Made by a program: the position numbers and the translations under genes. A DNA stretch of 64,000 bases from Todiramphus chloris collaris (taxonomy: Eukaryota; Chordata; Aves; Coraciiformes; Alcedinidae): positions 51,323,523-51,387,522 of the forward strand of contig JANVCC010000020.1 in the NCBI GenBank assembly GCA_025345505.1, read 5' to 3'. The notes under the pieces were generated by a model. It was not told the origin of the DNA. It saw only the letters and a program-made list of their open reading frames with translations, and searched no databases. Positions 51,569 through 62,400 of the stretch are shown here, piece by piece (positions within the stretch are counted from its first letter, which is position 1; each line of letters begins with the position of its first letter).

Positions 51569-54399
51569 AGATAATTTTAAAGCAACCCCCAGGCTTAAAG
51601 ATAAAACAACGGCATGCTGGGAGTGGGCGCAGGCAGGAGCAAGCTGAGGAGGGCAGATGGGGGTCTACCAAGTTATCAATCTTATAGACAGGATGCCTTC
51701 ACGGGTCTGGAGCAATACCAGGATTGACAGTAAAGGAGTAAACTGGACAAGCAGTTAAACACCAATCTTTTAACCACTGGGACAGCTGGGGTGCAGGATC
51801 CAAGTGATCCATGATGCTCTGACATCAAACCCTGTGATGCTCCCACCTCTACATCCTCCTCACTTACAAGACAAAGCATATAAAGTGACTCATGTTGTTT
51901 CATATTACATCATGCTGTATTTTTTTTCTCCCCTCTCTTTATCCAGCAATTCTCATGCTGGCCTTGAAGGATGTCAGCTGGTGGCATTTATCCAAAATGA
52001 GTATTTTTCACACTTGAACAGGTACAATCCAATGTATTATTCATTTCAGTCACTAGTACCACCCAGGCTCTGTAAAGTGCCATAGCTCAGGCGATAATTT
52101 GTTTTTCAGGACTCCTAACACTGGAGTTGGCCCTAGGCAGTGCAGTGGACAGCACATGGGGTGACCAGCCACAGTGGCCAAGGCAGGAGACAGGAACACC
52201 ACCAGCAGGACACACCAGTGAGGACATTGCAAATCCAGCCCTGGACACAGTTTCTTGGCCTTGAGCTCTAAAGGAATACACCTCCCATAATCCAGCACCA
52301 CCATCAGACACACTTGATGATTCACCTCCTTGCTGGGTGCCCATAGCTACATCCCAGGAGCAGTATTCCTGCAGGCTATCAATGGATCTCCTTTCTCACG
52401 TGAACCACAACTTTCTTCTCAAGTGACTAGATGGTAGCTGCTGGAACAAGTGTACAGCCAGCCAAGGAGAAGAGAGCTTTTCCCTTTGCTTTTAAGTCCA
52501 CCTCTCCTATGTGGCGATTCAGCCATTGGGCTTCACCAATGAAGTCATCTGCTAATTTAACAGCATTTAGGAATTTAAACTGGCATCTACGGCACACACA
52601 TGAGTACACTCTCCTCTCCAATTGCCCCCAGCGCAGCTACGCAGGCAGCATCACCCTACTCATGTGCTGCTTTTACACCAAGTTTTTCAAGTGGGAAGAG
52701 GCTTCAGCTTCTTGCTGCCATTGGCTTACTGCTAATAGTAGCTTTTCTCTGTCCCCGTCTTTAATGCATAAAACTTCATGTCCCACGAGGAAATGCACAC
52801 CAGTACAGGCTCATCTCATCTGGATTAAAGATGTCTTTTGCCTCAGTCTCTTTCATAAGGCGAGGGAGAACTTATATTACCCAGAACTCAGCAGCAGACC
52901 CATGTGTGTGTTTTTCACCAGGCTGTCACTTGGACTGTTTTGCATTATGAGCCTTCAGTCTCACTCTGGCTGTCGATTTGTACTATTAAGCTCTGAAATA
53001 CAGAACTCACATGCCAAGTTCTACTTTTCTTCACCCCCTGGGATCCTCTGACAGCTGCTAGGTAGGGTCAGACTTTGGCAAACTTGGAGGACAGTTCTCC
53101 TGCCTCTTGGCTGCCCATCTTCCCAAACCTACCTCCTTAACCACCCCATTTCATGCTCTGTCGATGTGCCTGCCTGGGGGCAGAGCCACTGGCTGTCAGG
53201 ATCACGGCAAGGAGAGCCCAGGATGAGCGATGACAGATGAAGTACATCACTGTTTTTATCTTCTCAATATTTTTATTAGCCCAAGGAATGTTTGGGTTAA
53301 AAAATGACGCATTTTTTAAAAACCAAGTGACAGTGCCACAGGCTGTTCTGGCTTTATGCAGTATTGAATAGCTTTGTATGATTTATCACGCAAATGAGAG
53401 CATTGGTGTGATATCAGGTATTTATCAACGAGTGATTTCAGGAGATGGCAGGATACCACGTCATTGTAATGGACTCGGGGAGGTCCGGCAGCAGTCCCTA
53501 CGATCATCTGCACCCATCGCTCCTACTGCAGCGCTAACATGCAACATGTTTGCAGATTAAAAATGTTTAAATCTGAAAGTTTTGGTTTTGTGGTTTTTGG
53601 TCACATCTTTAACAATACTCCAGTGCAATTATTTTAACCATATTCCTGAATGATGGTTAATCATTTAGAGTGGTTATCAATGGAAGGGAAATCTATGTGA
53701 CCAGAAGGGTACTGTACATTATTCTGACTTGTTCATGACCACAGACTTCAGATGCACCAAGACCTGCAAGAAACCACCCACAAGCTCTGACTCTCCTCAC
53801 ACACCGATTCTGATAGGTTCCGAGAGCAGGCCCCACAGCAGGCAGAGGCTCCCACAATGCACCTTGGTCCCTGCTGGCACCACACACTGGAAGCACCTTT
53901 AGGCCACAGCAATCCTGCTGGGGACATTGGTGTCAGGCTGAAAATGTTTTGTATGGGGAACACTTTTTCCCCAATTTGCCCATTTTGATAACTGATTCAG
54001 CCTCCCAGCTGTCACACACACAGGCCCAAATTGCTTGTATCCTTATTTTTGCACATAAAATTCACAGTTGTGGAAGTATTAACAACAAAGATTCCAAAAC
54101 TCCCACAGTTTTTTCGGTGACTTTATGTTTCGAGTTTATTTGATATGAGTTTGTTCTTGTTAGACTGAGCAGCATCTTTAGAACACTGGCTTCATCAGAT
54201 TGGATGCAAGGACGTTGATTTACAGTGAGTGATAATCCAACCCTCATTGTCACATATGTTCAGATTCACATTAATTTTAAATTTTGGGGCCTCCCATCCG
54301 GGAGAGAAAGTTTTTTCCACTGTACTTAAGAAGACAGAAACCAAGAGGAAGGGAAACAACAGCGAGGAGTCTAAAACCCCAGGGGCCTGTGTCCTCCTG
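51569..54399. other. Intergenic DNA upstream of ISM1
   Basis: No supported gene. A 206-codon + frame at 52431-53051 is the longest in the AT-rich part but has no recognisable domain, promoter or splice context, and an opposing frame overlaps its start. The stretch 53281-53540 has a non-repetitive texture and octamer-like words, as seen in conserved regulatory elements; this is only an impression. Confidence 0.6.
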
Positions 54400-54588
54400 C
54401 ATGCACTGTGCCCTGCCGGGGATTCACGGACCACCTGAAGGGGATACACGGCACAGCTCCGTCCCCGCCGAGCAGCGGTGGAAGGCGTTAGACAAGGTGC
54501 AGCCGTAAGCGCGATGGGGGTCTCCCGGCCCTAAACCAGGGCTTGAAGAGGGGCAGGTCGGCACGAGGAGGAGGGGAGCAGGGCTGAA

Positions 54589-54611
54589 GGGGGGGGGGGG
54601 GGGGGGGGGGG
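54589..54611 (+). repeat. G23 homopolymer
   Basis: Twenty-three consecutive G residues just upstream of a TATA-like motif. It is a strong G-quadruplex-forming candidate and also a place where sequencing length is unreliable. Confidence 0.9.
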
Positions 54612-54640
54612 CAGGACAGCAGGGGAGGGAGGCAAGGCAG

Positions 54641-54648
54641 TATAAAAG
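54641..54648 (+). promoter_or_regulatory. TATA-box-like motif TATAAAAG
   Basis: A consensus TATAAAAG in GC-rich surroundings (GGCAG before, CATCC after), which would place initiation near 54670. It is about 1.64 kb upstream of the ISM1 ATG, so it would imply a long 5' leader, an upstream non-coding exon, or a different transcript. Confidence 0.4.
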
Positions 54649-55715
54649 CATCCGACACGCACCTCTCTCGACACAGAGTAGAGGGGGCTAGAAAGTTGTT
54701 CTGGAAGCAGCAGCGGGAGTCCGGAGGAGAGCCAGCGGCTTGCAAACAAGCACGCACGGTGGCAGGAGAGAGTGCGGACCTGCCCTTGCCAGCCCTAGGG
54801 CCACTGAAGGAAAGAGATGGAGCCAGGTATCCAGCTCCGAGGGAGGGCAGGCAGCTGAAGCTTTTTGCAGTCCCTCGCCCTCTGCTTCCCTAAGCCCCTT
54901 CCCCAGAGCCGAGCCGGGGGCAAGAGAAGGAAAAGGGGGTCGGGAGGGAAGCAGAGGACCTATCTGCCCCTTTTCCACCACGGGGAGCTCGCAGCACCCA
55001 CGTCGAGGGCTGAGAGCCGGCGGGGTTCGGGGTGCGGCCCCGCTCCCTCCCATCCCCGCCGCGAAGAAACGGGACGGGACCCGGCGGGACGGGCAGCCCA
55101 GGGCGACGCCTCGACGGGGCGTCGTGAGGGGAGGGGGGAGCCGCGGGGCGGGCGAGGACACGGCAAAGCCGGGGGGAGAGCTGGTCCAGGGGCCACCCCC
55201 ATCCCTTCGAGAGGAGGGAGGCGATAGCCTCAAGCTCTCTCCTCCCCTCGGAGCGTCCCGGCTTCCCCGCCATGTGAGAATCGTCCCCGGCACCCCCCTC
55301 CCCCCCGCCTCTCCCTCCCTCCTCCCTCTCACTCGCACACACGCTCCCGGCTCCCCCCGTCCTCGCAGCGTCTCCCCGTCGGCAGCCGAGCCGTGCTACT
55401 CTCCGCCTGCCCACGGCTCCCCGAGGCGGCGGGGGCTCGGCCCGCCCGATCGCTCGCTCCCTCCCTCCGACGGCCCACGGTGACTCTGGGTTGCAGGGCT
55501 GCCCGCAGAGACGCCACCGGTCCGCGGCCCCGTCGCGGCTACCTGCCGCTCCCCGCCGCAGCAGGGCAGCGCCGGGATTTTCGCCGCCGCCGCCGCGGCG
55601 TCCCGCCCCGACGTGGCTCCGCCGTGGTGTGGCGGCCCCCGCTGCTGCTGCTGCTGCCGCCTCTGCCCCGCGCCCGCCGCCCGCCCCGCCGACGCCGAGA
55701 GCGGCGCGGTCCCCG

Positions 55716-56115
55716 NNNNNNNNNNNNNNNNNNNNNNNNNNNNNNNNNNNNNNNNNNNNNNNNNNNNNNNNNNNNNNNNNNNNNNNNNNNNNNNNNNNNN
55801 NNNNNNNNNNNNNNNNNNNNNNNNNNNNNNNNNNNNNNNNNNNNNNNNNNNNNNNNNNNNNNNNNNNNNNNNNNNNNNNNNNNNNNNNNNNNNNNNNNNN
55901 NNNNNNNNNNNNNNNNNNNNNNNNNNNNNNNNNNNNNNNNNNNNNNNNNNNNNNNNNNNNNNNNNNNNNNNNNNNNNNNNNNNNNNNNNNNNNNNNNNNN
56001 NNNNNNNNNNNNNNNNNNNNNNNNNNNNNNNNNNNNNNNNNNNNNNNNNNNNNNNNNNNNNNNNNNNNNNNNNNNNNNNNNNNNNNNNNNNNNNNNNNNN
56101 NNNNNNNNNNNNNNN
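55716..56115. other. Assembly gap of exactly 400 N
   Basis: All bases are unknown. The round length suggests either an estimated or a placeholder size. It lies 166 bases upstream of the ISM1 start codon, within the CpG island, so leader and core-promoter sequence is missing. Confidence 1.
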
Positions 56116-56281
56116 CGCCGCCCGTCCTGCGGCTGCCGCGGCCGGCCCTGGGGCCGGAGCCGCTGCGGGAGCAGCGGCGGCTCCGGCGGCGGCGGCGGCC
56201 TCCGCGGCTCCTCCTCCTCCTCCGCCTCCTCCACGGCCGCCGCCGCCGCCGCGGGGCCCTAAAGCCGCCCGGCTCAAGAGG
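56116..56281 (+). other. ISM1: ISM1 5' leader, trinucleotide-rich
   Basis: The 166 bases between the gap and the ATG are extremely GC-rich with CGG, CTC and GCC triplet runs (56186-56203, 56212-56232, 56236-56251). Read in the ISM1 frame they encode Ala- and Pro-rich sequence without a stop. No in-frame ATG is visible in this part. Confidence 0.6.
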
Positions 56282-56410
56282 ATGGTGCGGCTGGCGGCCG
56301 AGCTGCTGCTGCTGCTGGGGCTCCTCCTGCTCACCTTGCACATCACCGTGCTGCGAGGCGGCGGCGAGCCCCACGCCGCCACGGGCGCCGGCAACCACAG
56401 CCAGCGGCAG
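56282..56410 (+). CDS. ISM1: ISM1 first coding exon (isthmin 1 signal peptide)
   Basis: 43 codons from ATG at 56282 to a consensus donor (CAG before GTGAGT) in phase 0. The protein starts M-V-R-L-A-A-E-L and then has a leucine-rich hydrophobic core through about residue 24 (T-L-H-I-T-V-L-R). This is essentially identical to the start of mammalian isthmin 1 as I know it. The core is the secretory signal peptide. After it come G-G-G-E-P-H and a likely N-glycosylation site, N-H-S at residues 38-40, where the human protein has N-A-S. Isthmin 1 is a secreted protein with a thrombospondin type 1 repeat and a C-terminal AMOP domain, encoded by later exons not in this window. The start has a strong context (A at -3, G at +4). 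The frame stays open upstream to the gap, so the start is chosen by homology and position of the signal peptide. Confidence 0.95.
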
Positions 56411-59400
56411 GTGAGTGCCGCCCCACCTTACCCTCTCCCTGCCTCCCTCCCTCCCTCCCTGTCTGCCTCCTTCCTTCCGCGGCCGAGCGCGAGCGAGCGG
56501 CCGTTAGTCGCGCGCGGCCAACGGCCGCCACCTGCCTCCCCTGAGGGCTGTGGCGCGGCGGGGCCGCCCGGACGGGGCGGGGCGGTCCGCGCTGACGGGA
56601 GCCGGCGCCGCGCACCTGCCTCGGCCGCGACCTCCCTCTGCCTACCCCGAGCCCGCGGCTCCGGCAGGCGCTGCCGCCAGGTAGTCACCCGCTCGAGGAC
56701 TTCCCTCGCGTGGCTGGTGCTCGGCGGTGTCTTCTTCACCCCCGCCGGCACGTCCTTGGGTTTGCACTCCTTCAGGGGACAAAGGCGGCGAGAGGCAGAG
56801 CCGTGTCCGGCACCGCGGTTTGACGCCCTGCACGGGTGGGTCCCGTGCACGTTACCAGGGAGTCGTGGGCGGGTCGCAGCCGGGTGACGGCCGTCTCACC
56901 TGGGGAGTGGGCATGGGGCTGGGCAAGGGATGGAGGCAAGCCCGGCTGTCGGGCACATCGTGTCCCATCCAGGGCCTCGCTTGCGGGGCAGCAGTGTCCC
57001 CCGAGGTGAGAGGAGGCCAGATAGGTGTATGGTGTTGGGAGAGACAGGAACAAAATGCAGTTTTCCATGGAAAGTGTCAGGAGACAGGTAGATACTCAAT
57101 CCTGAAATAGCCAAGTAACTTAGGATGGTAGGTGCTTGTGACCGTGAAAGACAGGTCTTGTAACCCAGCCAGTCTGCTCCAGTTTTCTCATCCCATGAAA
57201 CAATGAATCATATCCGGTAGAGGTAAAGGACTTTTTTGCTCTGTTTCCTTATTTTTTGCAGGTGGTTCTTTCTTATTCAGTATCACATGTTGCCATTCAT
57301 TTAAAATGTTTGTAGGCAGTGGTAAAAGCTGCAGAATTATCAAAATCCCCAGGCGAACCTTGTCAATCTCGGGTCAGTTGCATGTACCCTGACCAACTTT
57401 TTTCCTCTGTATTCAAGTGTTAAAGAAAAATCAAGTACTAAATCATGCCAAGAACTGTCAAAAAATGTATAATTATCACCATAAATTTACATAAACCCCT
57501 TTATCATGTCAGAAAGAATCATAGGACCAGCAGAGCACATTTCTGTAAAGGTAAGGAAAAATATGGAGAATGCAGGTGGTAATGATCATTCTGTTTGCAT
57601 GGGATTCCCGACTGGTAGTCCACAAAGTGAAACCACTAGCTGTGGGAAGGAACCTAGACCTGCAGACTCAATATCCCAGTCACAAACTGGAACAAGGTCT
57701 TTTTAACTAAGAAAACCTCCTGTTGAACTTGGTGGGAGTCCTGCTTGGGTGTACTTGGCAGCATGCTTTGGGTGAGGCTCCACGATGCTTTCTCTTTGAG
57801 CTGCAGTTTTATCACCAGGTTGACATTCCAGGATGTTTTGTTTTAATATCTTCAATATTTCTGGTAATAATGTTTTATAAATTATGCTTTCTTTCCTCAT
57901 GGGCACTTGAAATGTCTTTTAAAATGATGTTCCTTGGAAAAGTAAATTTGGAGAGGTTTTTTATGAGGTGTTTGCTATCATTAGAATAACCCTGAATATG
58001 CCTTTTCTTGACAGGCTTATAACATAATGAGGGAAACATCTGGGCAAGTGGGAACTCTGGGTGATGCCATTTCCCCAAGGAGCTCTTTTTAGAGCACTTT
58101 TGTAAGGTTAGGGTGAAGCAAGAGGAAAATCATCTTCAAATAATTATCCTAGATTATTATCATTGTAGTTGGCTGTCTTGTGAAAATCTGTTGATTGTTG
58201 TCGTCAAGAATCTTTTCTGTCCTGTGATTTTTTGTTTTACAGATAACTTTGTGACTCTGTGACTTAAAGCATCATGATAGCTTTAGCAGTTTGTGTTTTC
58301 ATCATGTTTTGCCATTGTAGAATTGAAATTTTTATGTACTTCCCAACTGAATTGATTCTGCAGTTATGTATTTGAGAGACTGTGTCTGTACAAGACATTA
58401 TGGGAGGGAAGTATATTGATCAGAACAATCAGTTAAACAGATGGAAGTCTATCAATTTTTTGGTTTTATAACTTCCATGGATTCTCTTGCTAGCTGGAAA
58501 GTACTGTAACCTGCTTTAGAAAACTGTACCCTGACAGGCAGACACTTCCACTCAGAGCATCACAATACAGCTCTCAATGGCAAGTTTGCTCTGGTTTTCA
58601 AATTTTGACATTTCTTGGGCTGTTCTCGTGGCACATACTGAAGCGAAATGCAAAATCACAGTGCCTTGCGTTCCCAGGTACAGCAGAACAGCATGAACCC
58701 GGATTTGTTGGTATGAGGAAAGAGAAATCTCTCAGGTTGCTATTGCTTACACTGAAAAAAACCCTATTGTTTCTTCTGTCTTGGTAGGTCTATGGAGGGA
58801 AAAGATTGTGAGAAGTGATTAGGTCGGTGTTTCATTTGATGAGATTTCATTTGACAAAGTCTGTTGTGCACATTGTGGCAAATCCAGGAAAACGTAATCT
58901 TTGCAGCAACTGTTTATAGATGGAGTTTGACAAGGCAAATTTGTATAAAAAACAAACTGGCCATAATCAAATGCGGGGGGTGTTATTTTAGGACTTAGGC
59001 CATCTGTTTGATCAAATAAAGTGGTCAGAATTTGGTCCTTTGTGTGTGTCTGAAAGAAAATCTGAAGTGTTAGTCTTAATTCCTCCGCACCCCCAACACA
59101 AAAAAAACCTCAAAACAATTTAGCACATCCTTGAGCCTTTTTACATAAAATGGTTTCAGGAGGAACCCGTAGTAAACTTAAAATATTGTTGGAGATGTAA
59201 GTAGCCTAAGATAGAGACTTGTGTCCATTTGAAGTCTGAATCATCGAGGAAAAGCTTCTCTTTCTCCTACTCCTTGGTCCTTCAAATAAAGTAAGGATTT
59301 TGGAGGATAGGTTTTGATTTCATTAATTAATTCATTAATGCATGCAATTAATTAGACTTATTGATGAAAGAAATCTGGAAAATAAAATCAATCCTAAAAT

Positions 59401-62400
59401 TAAGTAAGTTATTTCTTCCTCCCTCTTATTTTGTCTTTTGGTATCCTTCCCTGTACTGTGCATGTCTCTAGAGTTCTCAGATGTCTGGGACTGTGTTGTG
59501 CTGCTGAGGCTGACTGTAGCGGAGCAGCAGTGAGGAGAAAATCCTGACATACTCTGCTGGTCCTCTTAGGGATGGGTGAGATACGGGCACAGGATTCCTC
59601 AGTTCACTGCTGCAAGAATAGGCACCGTACCTCAGCACTGCTGCAGTTTCATGCTGTTGTTAGACTTGGTTTGTGGTAGTGTGAATGAACACAAAATGGG
59701 AAATTCAGATTGGAGTTGTAAAATACCTCACAGTTCTGAGTTATGAGAGGAAATCAGTCTGTTGTTTCTCAGCCAGATTTTATTCTCTCCTTCCATCTCT
59801 AACAAAAAAAAGGAAAATTGGGGAAGGGGGAGATTTTGTTTTTTCTGGTGACAACTCTATCAGATATAATTTAATTAGCATCCAGAAACTATTGTGAAAT
59901 AAGTAAGTACAAACTTTTGCTTCTGAATAAGAGCAAGTGAAGCTGTATTAGAGATGTTGCTTATATTTTTATCTTTCGACATAGTTCTAAAATGAAGGGA
60001 AGGCTTGAACATAAATTTTGAAAGATGTTTGCAATACTTTATGCTGCTCTAAAATCTGTGCTTTCATTCTGAGAGAAAATATTTCTTTGAGAAGTTTATT
60101 CCCATCACTTCTAATTTTTCCATAGCAGTGCTTGCACACCAAGAAAAACAGTGTTCCCACACCAAGAAAAATGACCTTGTAAAACGGAGTAACAGAGCCA
60201 CCAACAATATATGCCATAGCACATGAAGTCAGACTCTCCACTGCGGTACTTGCAGCAGTATTACATTAGCATGAAACTTGGTACTTTTGCATAAAGCTGG
60301 AGCCATATAAGAGAACATAATTTGAAAAGAAGCACAATGCTGTAAACAGCTTTTTACTTTTAATTTGCTTGCTCCTGTCCTTGCCCCCCTCCTCAGTAAG
60401 CATGTAAGCAATTACAGCGTTTCACAAGTGTTCTTTGAGCCCTACCAGAAGAAACGCATTCTGCTGCTTACAAACTGTCGCACAAGAGTTGCTCTCCAAG
60501 CTGTGTGAGGAGATCTCAGTCCATTAGAGGTCTGAGTTCTTAATTTTCTCATATAAGATCCACAGCTTGACAGGATGAGAAGCTTGGAAATTGTGTGGTG
60601 CCTGCTACCTTTGCTGGGCTGCAGTTCAGCCTTTTTAAGGTTTGTGCCTTCCTGCTGCACCTTGTACTGGATTCAGGCGAATTGCAAAATGATCTCCAGT
60701 CAGATACAATGGCATATTTTCAGCTTTCTGGCTTTCTCAGTTTAAGTAGGACTCAGGCTGTTTACTTTGGGAGAGTTTTACACTGAGAGCTTTTTAAAGC
60801 TTATTTGAGCTCTGGAGCTTTACATTTGGTTAGTTTTAATAGGAACTGATTGTCTGAATCATCTTTGAGAAACTGTCAGTTCAATGTTTTGCATTCATGT
60901 TTTACAGACTGTCCTTAGCCTATATAAGATGCCAGTAAGTGGATGTATGTCATATATTTAATACAAACACTAAATGTTTCTCTGCCTTAAGAGGAGTTTA
61001 TACATTACAGAAATAACTTTCAGAGCAGGTGGCTTGTTAATGAAGCAGGCTGGTTCTCTGAAACCCAAAATCTCCTTTGCTGAGGTTGTTGCTTGTTAGA
61101 CTATGCTGTTTCTTGATAGTAAAACCTGCATGTTCTCAGCAGGCTTTGTGGTATTGGTTCTTAGCTAAAGCTCACCCTTTACCATAAGCATATGTTCTTC
61201 CAGTTATGTGCTAAGCTTTACGAATGACTTAGACCATGTGCAGTTCATTCTCTCATCTCCCAAGGGAGAGAATTATGTGTGCTCTTTAGTGGTTTTGCTA
61301 GTGGGCTGTGGCTTGTTCCAGGATCTATGGGGAAGGAAGGGTGATTAGCTTTCTGTGTCCTGCTGCTGCATGCATGGAAGCAAAGGATAAAATAGGAAAC
61401 AAGGGTGAAGGAGTGAGACTGCCGCTCTGAACAGCGGAGCATTTGCTGTTGTCCGTTGCTATCAGAAGAGATTCTTCCACCTTCCAAACGTGGCTCAGGA
61501 AAGGCAGTATTAGTTAAGTTGCTTTTCATACTGATCACTTCATTTCCCATTGCTGATGGAAAAGAGCTACCACGCCTCCAGCATAGGATGTGGCAAGCTT
61601 TGTAGTATCTAAGACTACTACAATAATACAGAACAGGGATCTAGGGATATTGTATTTCATTATGGCTGCAATGAGCAATGTTGGGCAGGTACAAATGTCA
61701 CTTTCCGCACTAGATTTGACCAAGATGTTTGGATGAGGCATATTTTGCTGAACTTCTCTTTGTCTAAACAGCAAACAATTACTGTACTTCTCATCTCGCA
61801 TCATCACTAATAAATACTTGGCATTAAAGCACAGTGTGTCTGTCAGTTTTGTCTCTGTAGCTATAGCTTGGAGTAGTTTTTACCTAGTGCTTTGGACAGA
61901 AGAATCTGTTGCAGCTCTCTTTTTCTGTTTTGAGCAAGATTTAGGATAATTTTCCAGCTCTTTATAGCACTGGGATATTTGTATAAAAAAAACCCGCACA
62001 GTGTATGTAGTTCTAAATTCATTCTGGGCCATCATATCTTTATGTCTATTCCTGTGGGCCTGGAGACAGACACAAACTGCAGTGACTACTACAGGGCAGA
62101 GGTCCAGAGACATTCCTGCTTCTGCTTTTTGTCACTCCATCCTTACCTGTGCTCTGGGGCTGTGTGTGGAGGGCGAGTGGTTAAAGGAAAGCCTCCTTAC
62201 ATGGGGTTCTGAGTCCTACAGTGGTTAGATGGCTGACTCATGGTAATGAAAGGAGTGGTACTTTTGCATCTGGTTCCTGGGAAGGTCTGGAGCTGTATGA
62301 TCACCCTTGGTGACAATGAAAGTAGAGAAACAAGGCATGGGTACACAGAGATCCTGGAGCGGGCTGGATTGGTACTATTCATGTTAGTTCATCTGACTTG

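Larger units (their letters stand above)
54400..57010. promoter_or_regulatory. ISM1: CpG island covering the ISM1 5' region
   Basis: Base composition changes abruptly from AT-rich to GC- and CpG-rich at about 54.4 kb and returns to AT-rich after about 57.0 kb. The island includes the ISM1 start codon and a 400-base assembly gap. CpG density is visibly high throughout, for example 55050-55160 and 56480-56660. Long open frames on all strands here (up to about 500 codons) are a by-product of few TA-containing stops and of unknown bases. A CCTC repeat lies at 56442-56460. Edges are by eye. Confidence 0.88.

Noticed and set aside
52427..52621. Minus-strand 64-codon frame with a C-V-C-R-R-C motif, possibly a zinc-binding peptide
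   Set aside because: Only one Cys cluster and no paired His/Cys ligands at zinc-finger spacing; not recognised as any family.
52431..53051. 206-codon + strand open frame as a gene
   Set aside because: No recognisable domain, no start or splice context, low-complexity Ser/Phe/Cys-rich translation, and an overlapping minus-strand frame of similar quality. Chance is the simplest explanation.
54740..55483. 247-codon + strand frame upstream of ISM1
   Set aside because: Composition-driven open frame in the CpG island; low-complexity Pro/Arg/Gly translation with no family resemblance.
54890..56398. 502-codon minus-strand frame across the CpG island
   Set aside because: It runs through 133 unknown codons and GC-rich DNA where stops are rare. 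Its translation is Arg/Gly/Ala-rich filler and is antisense to the ISM1 exon.
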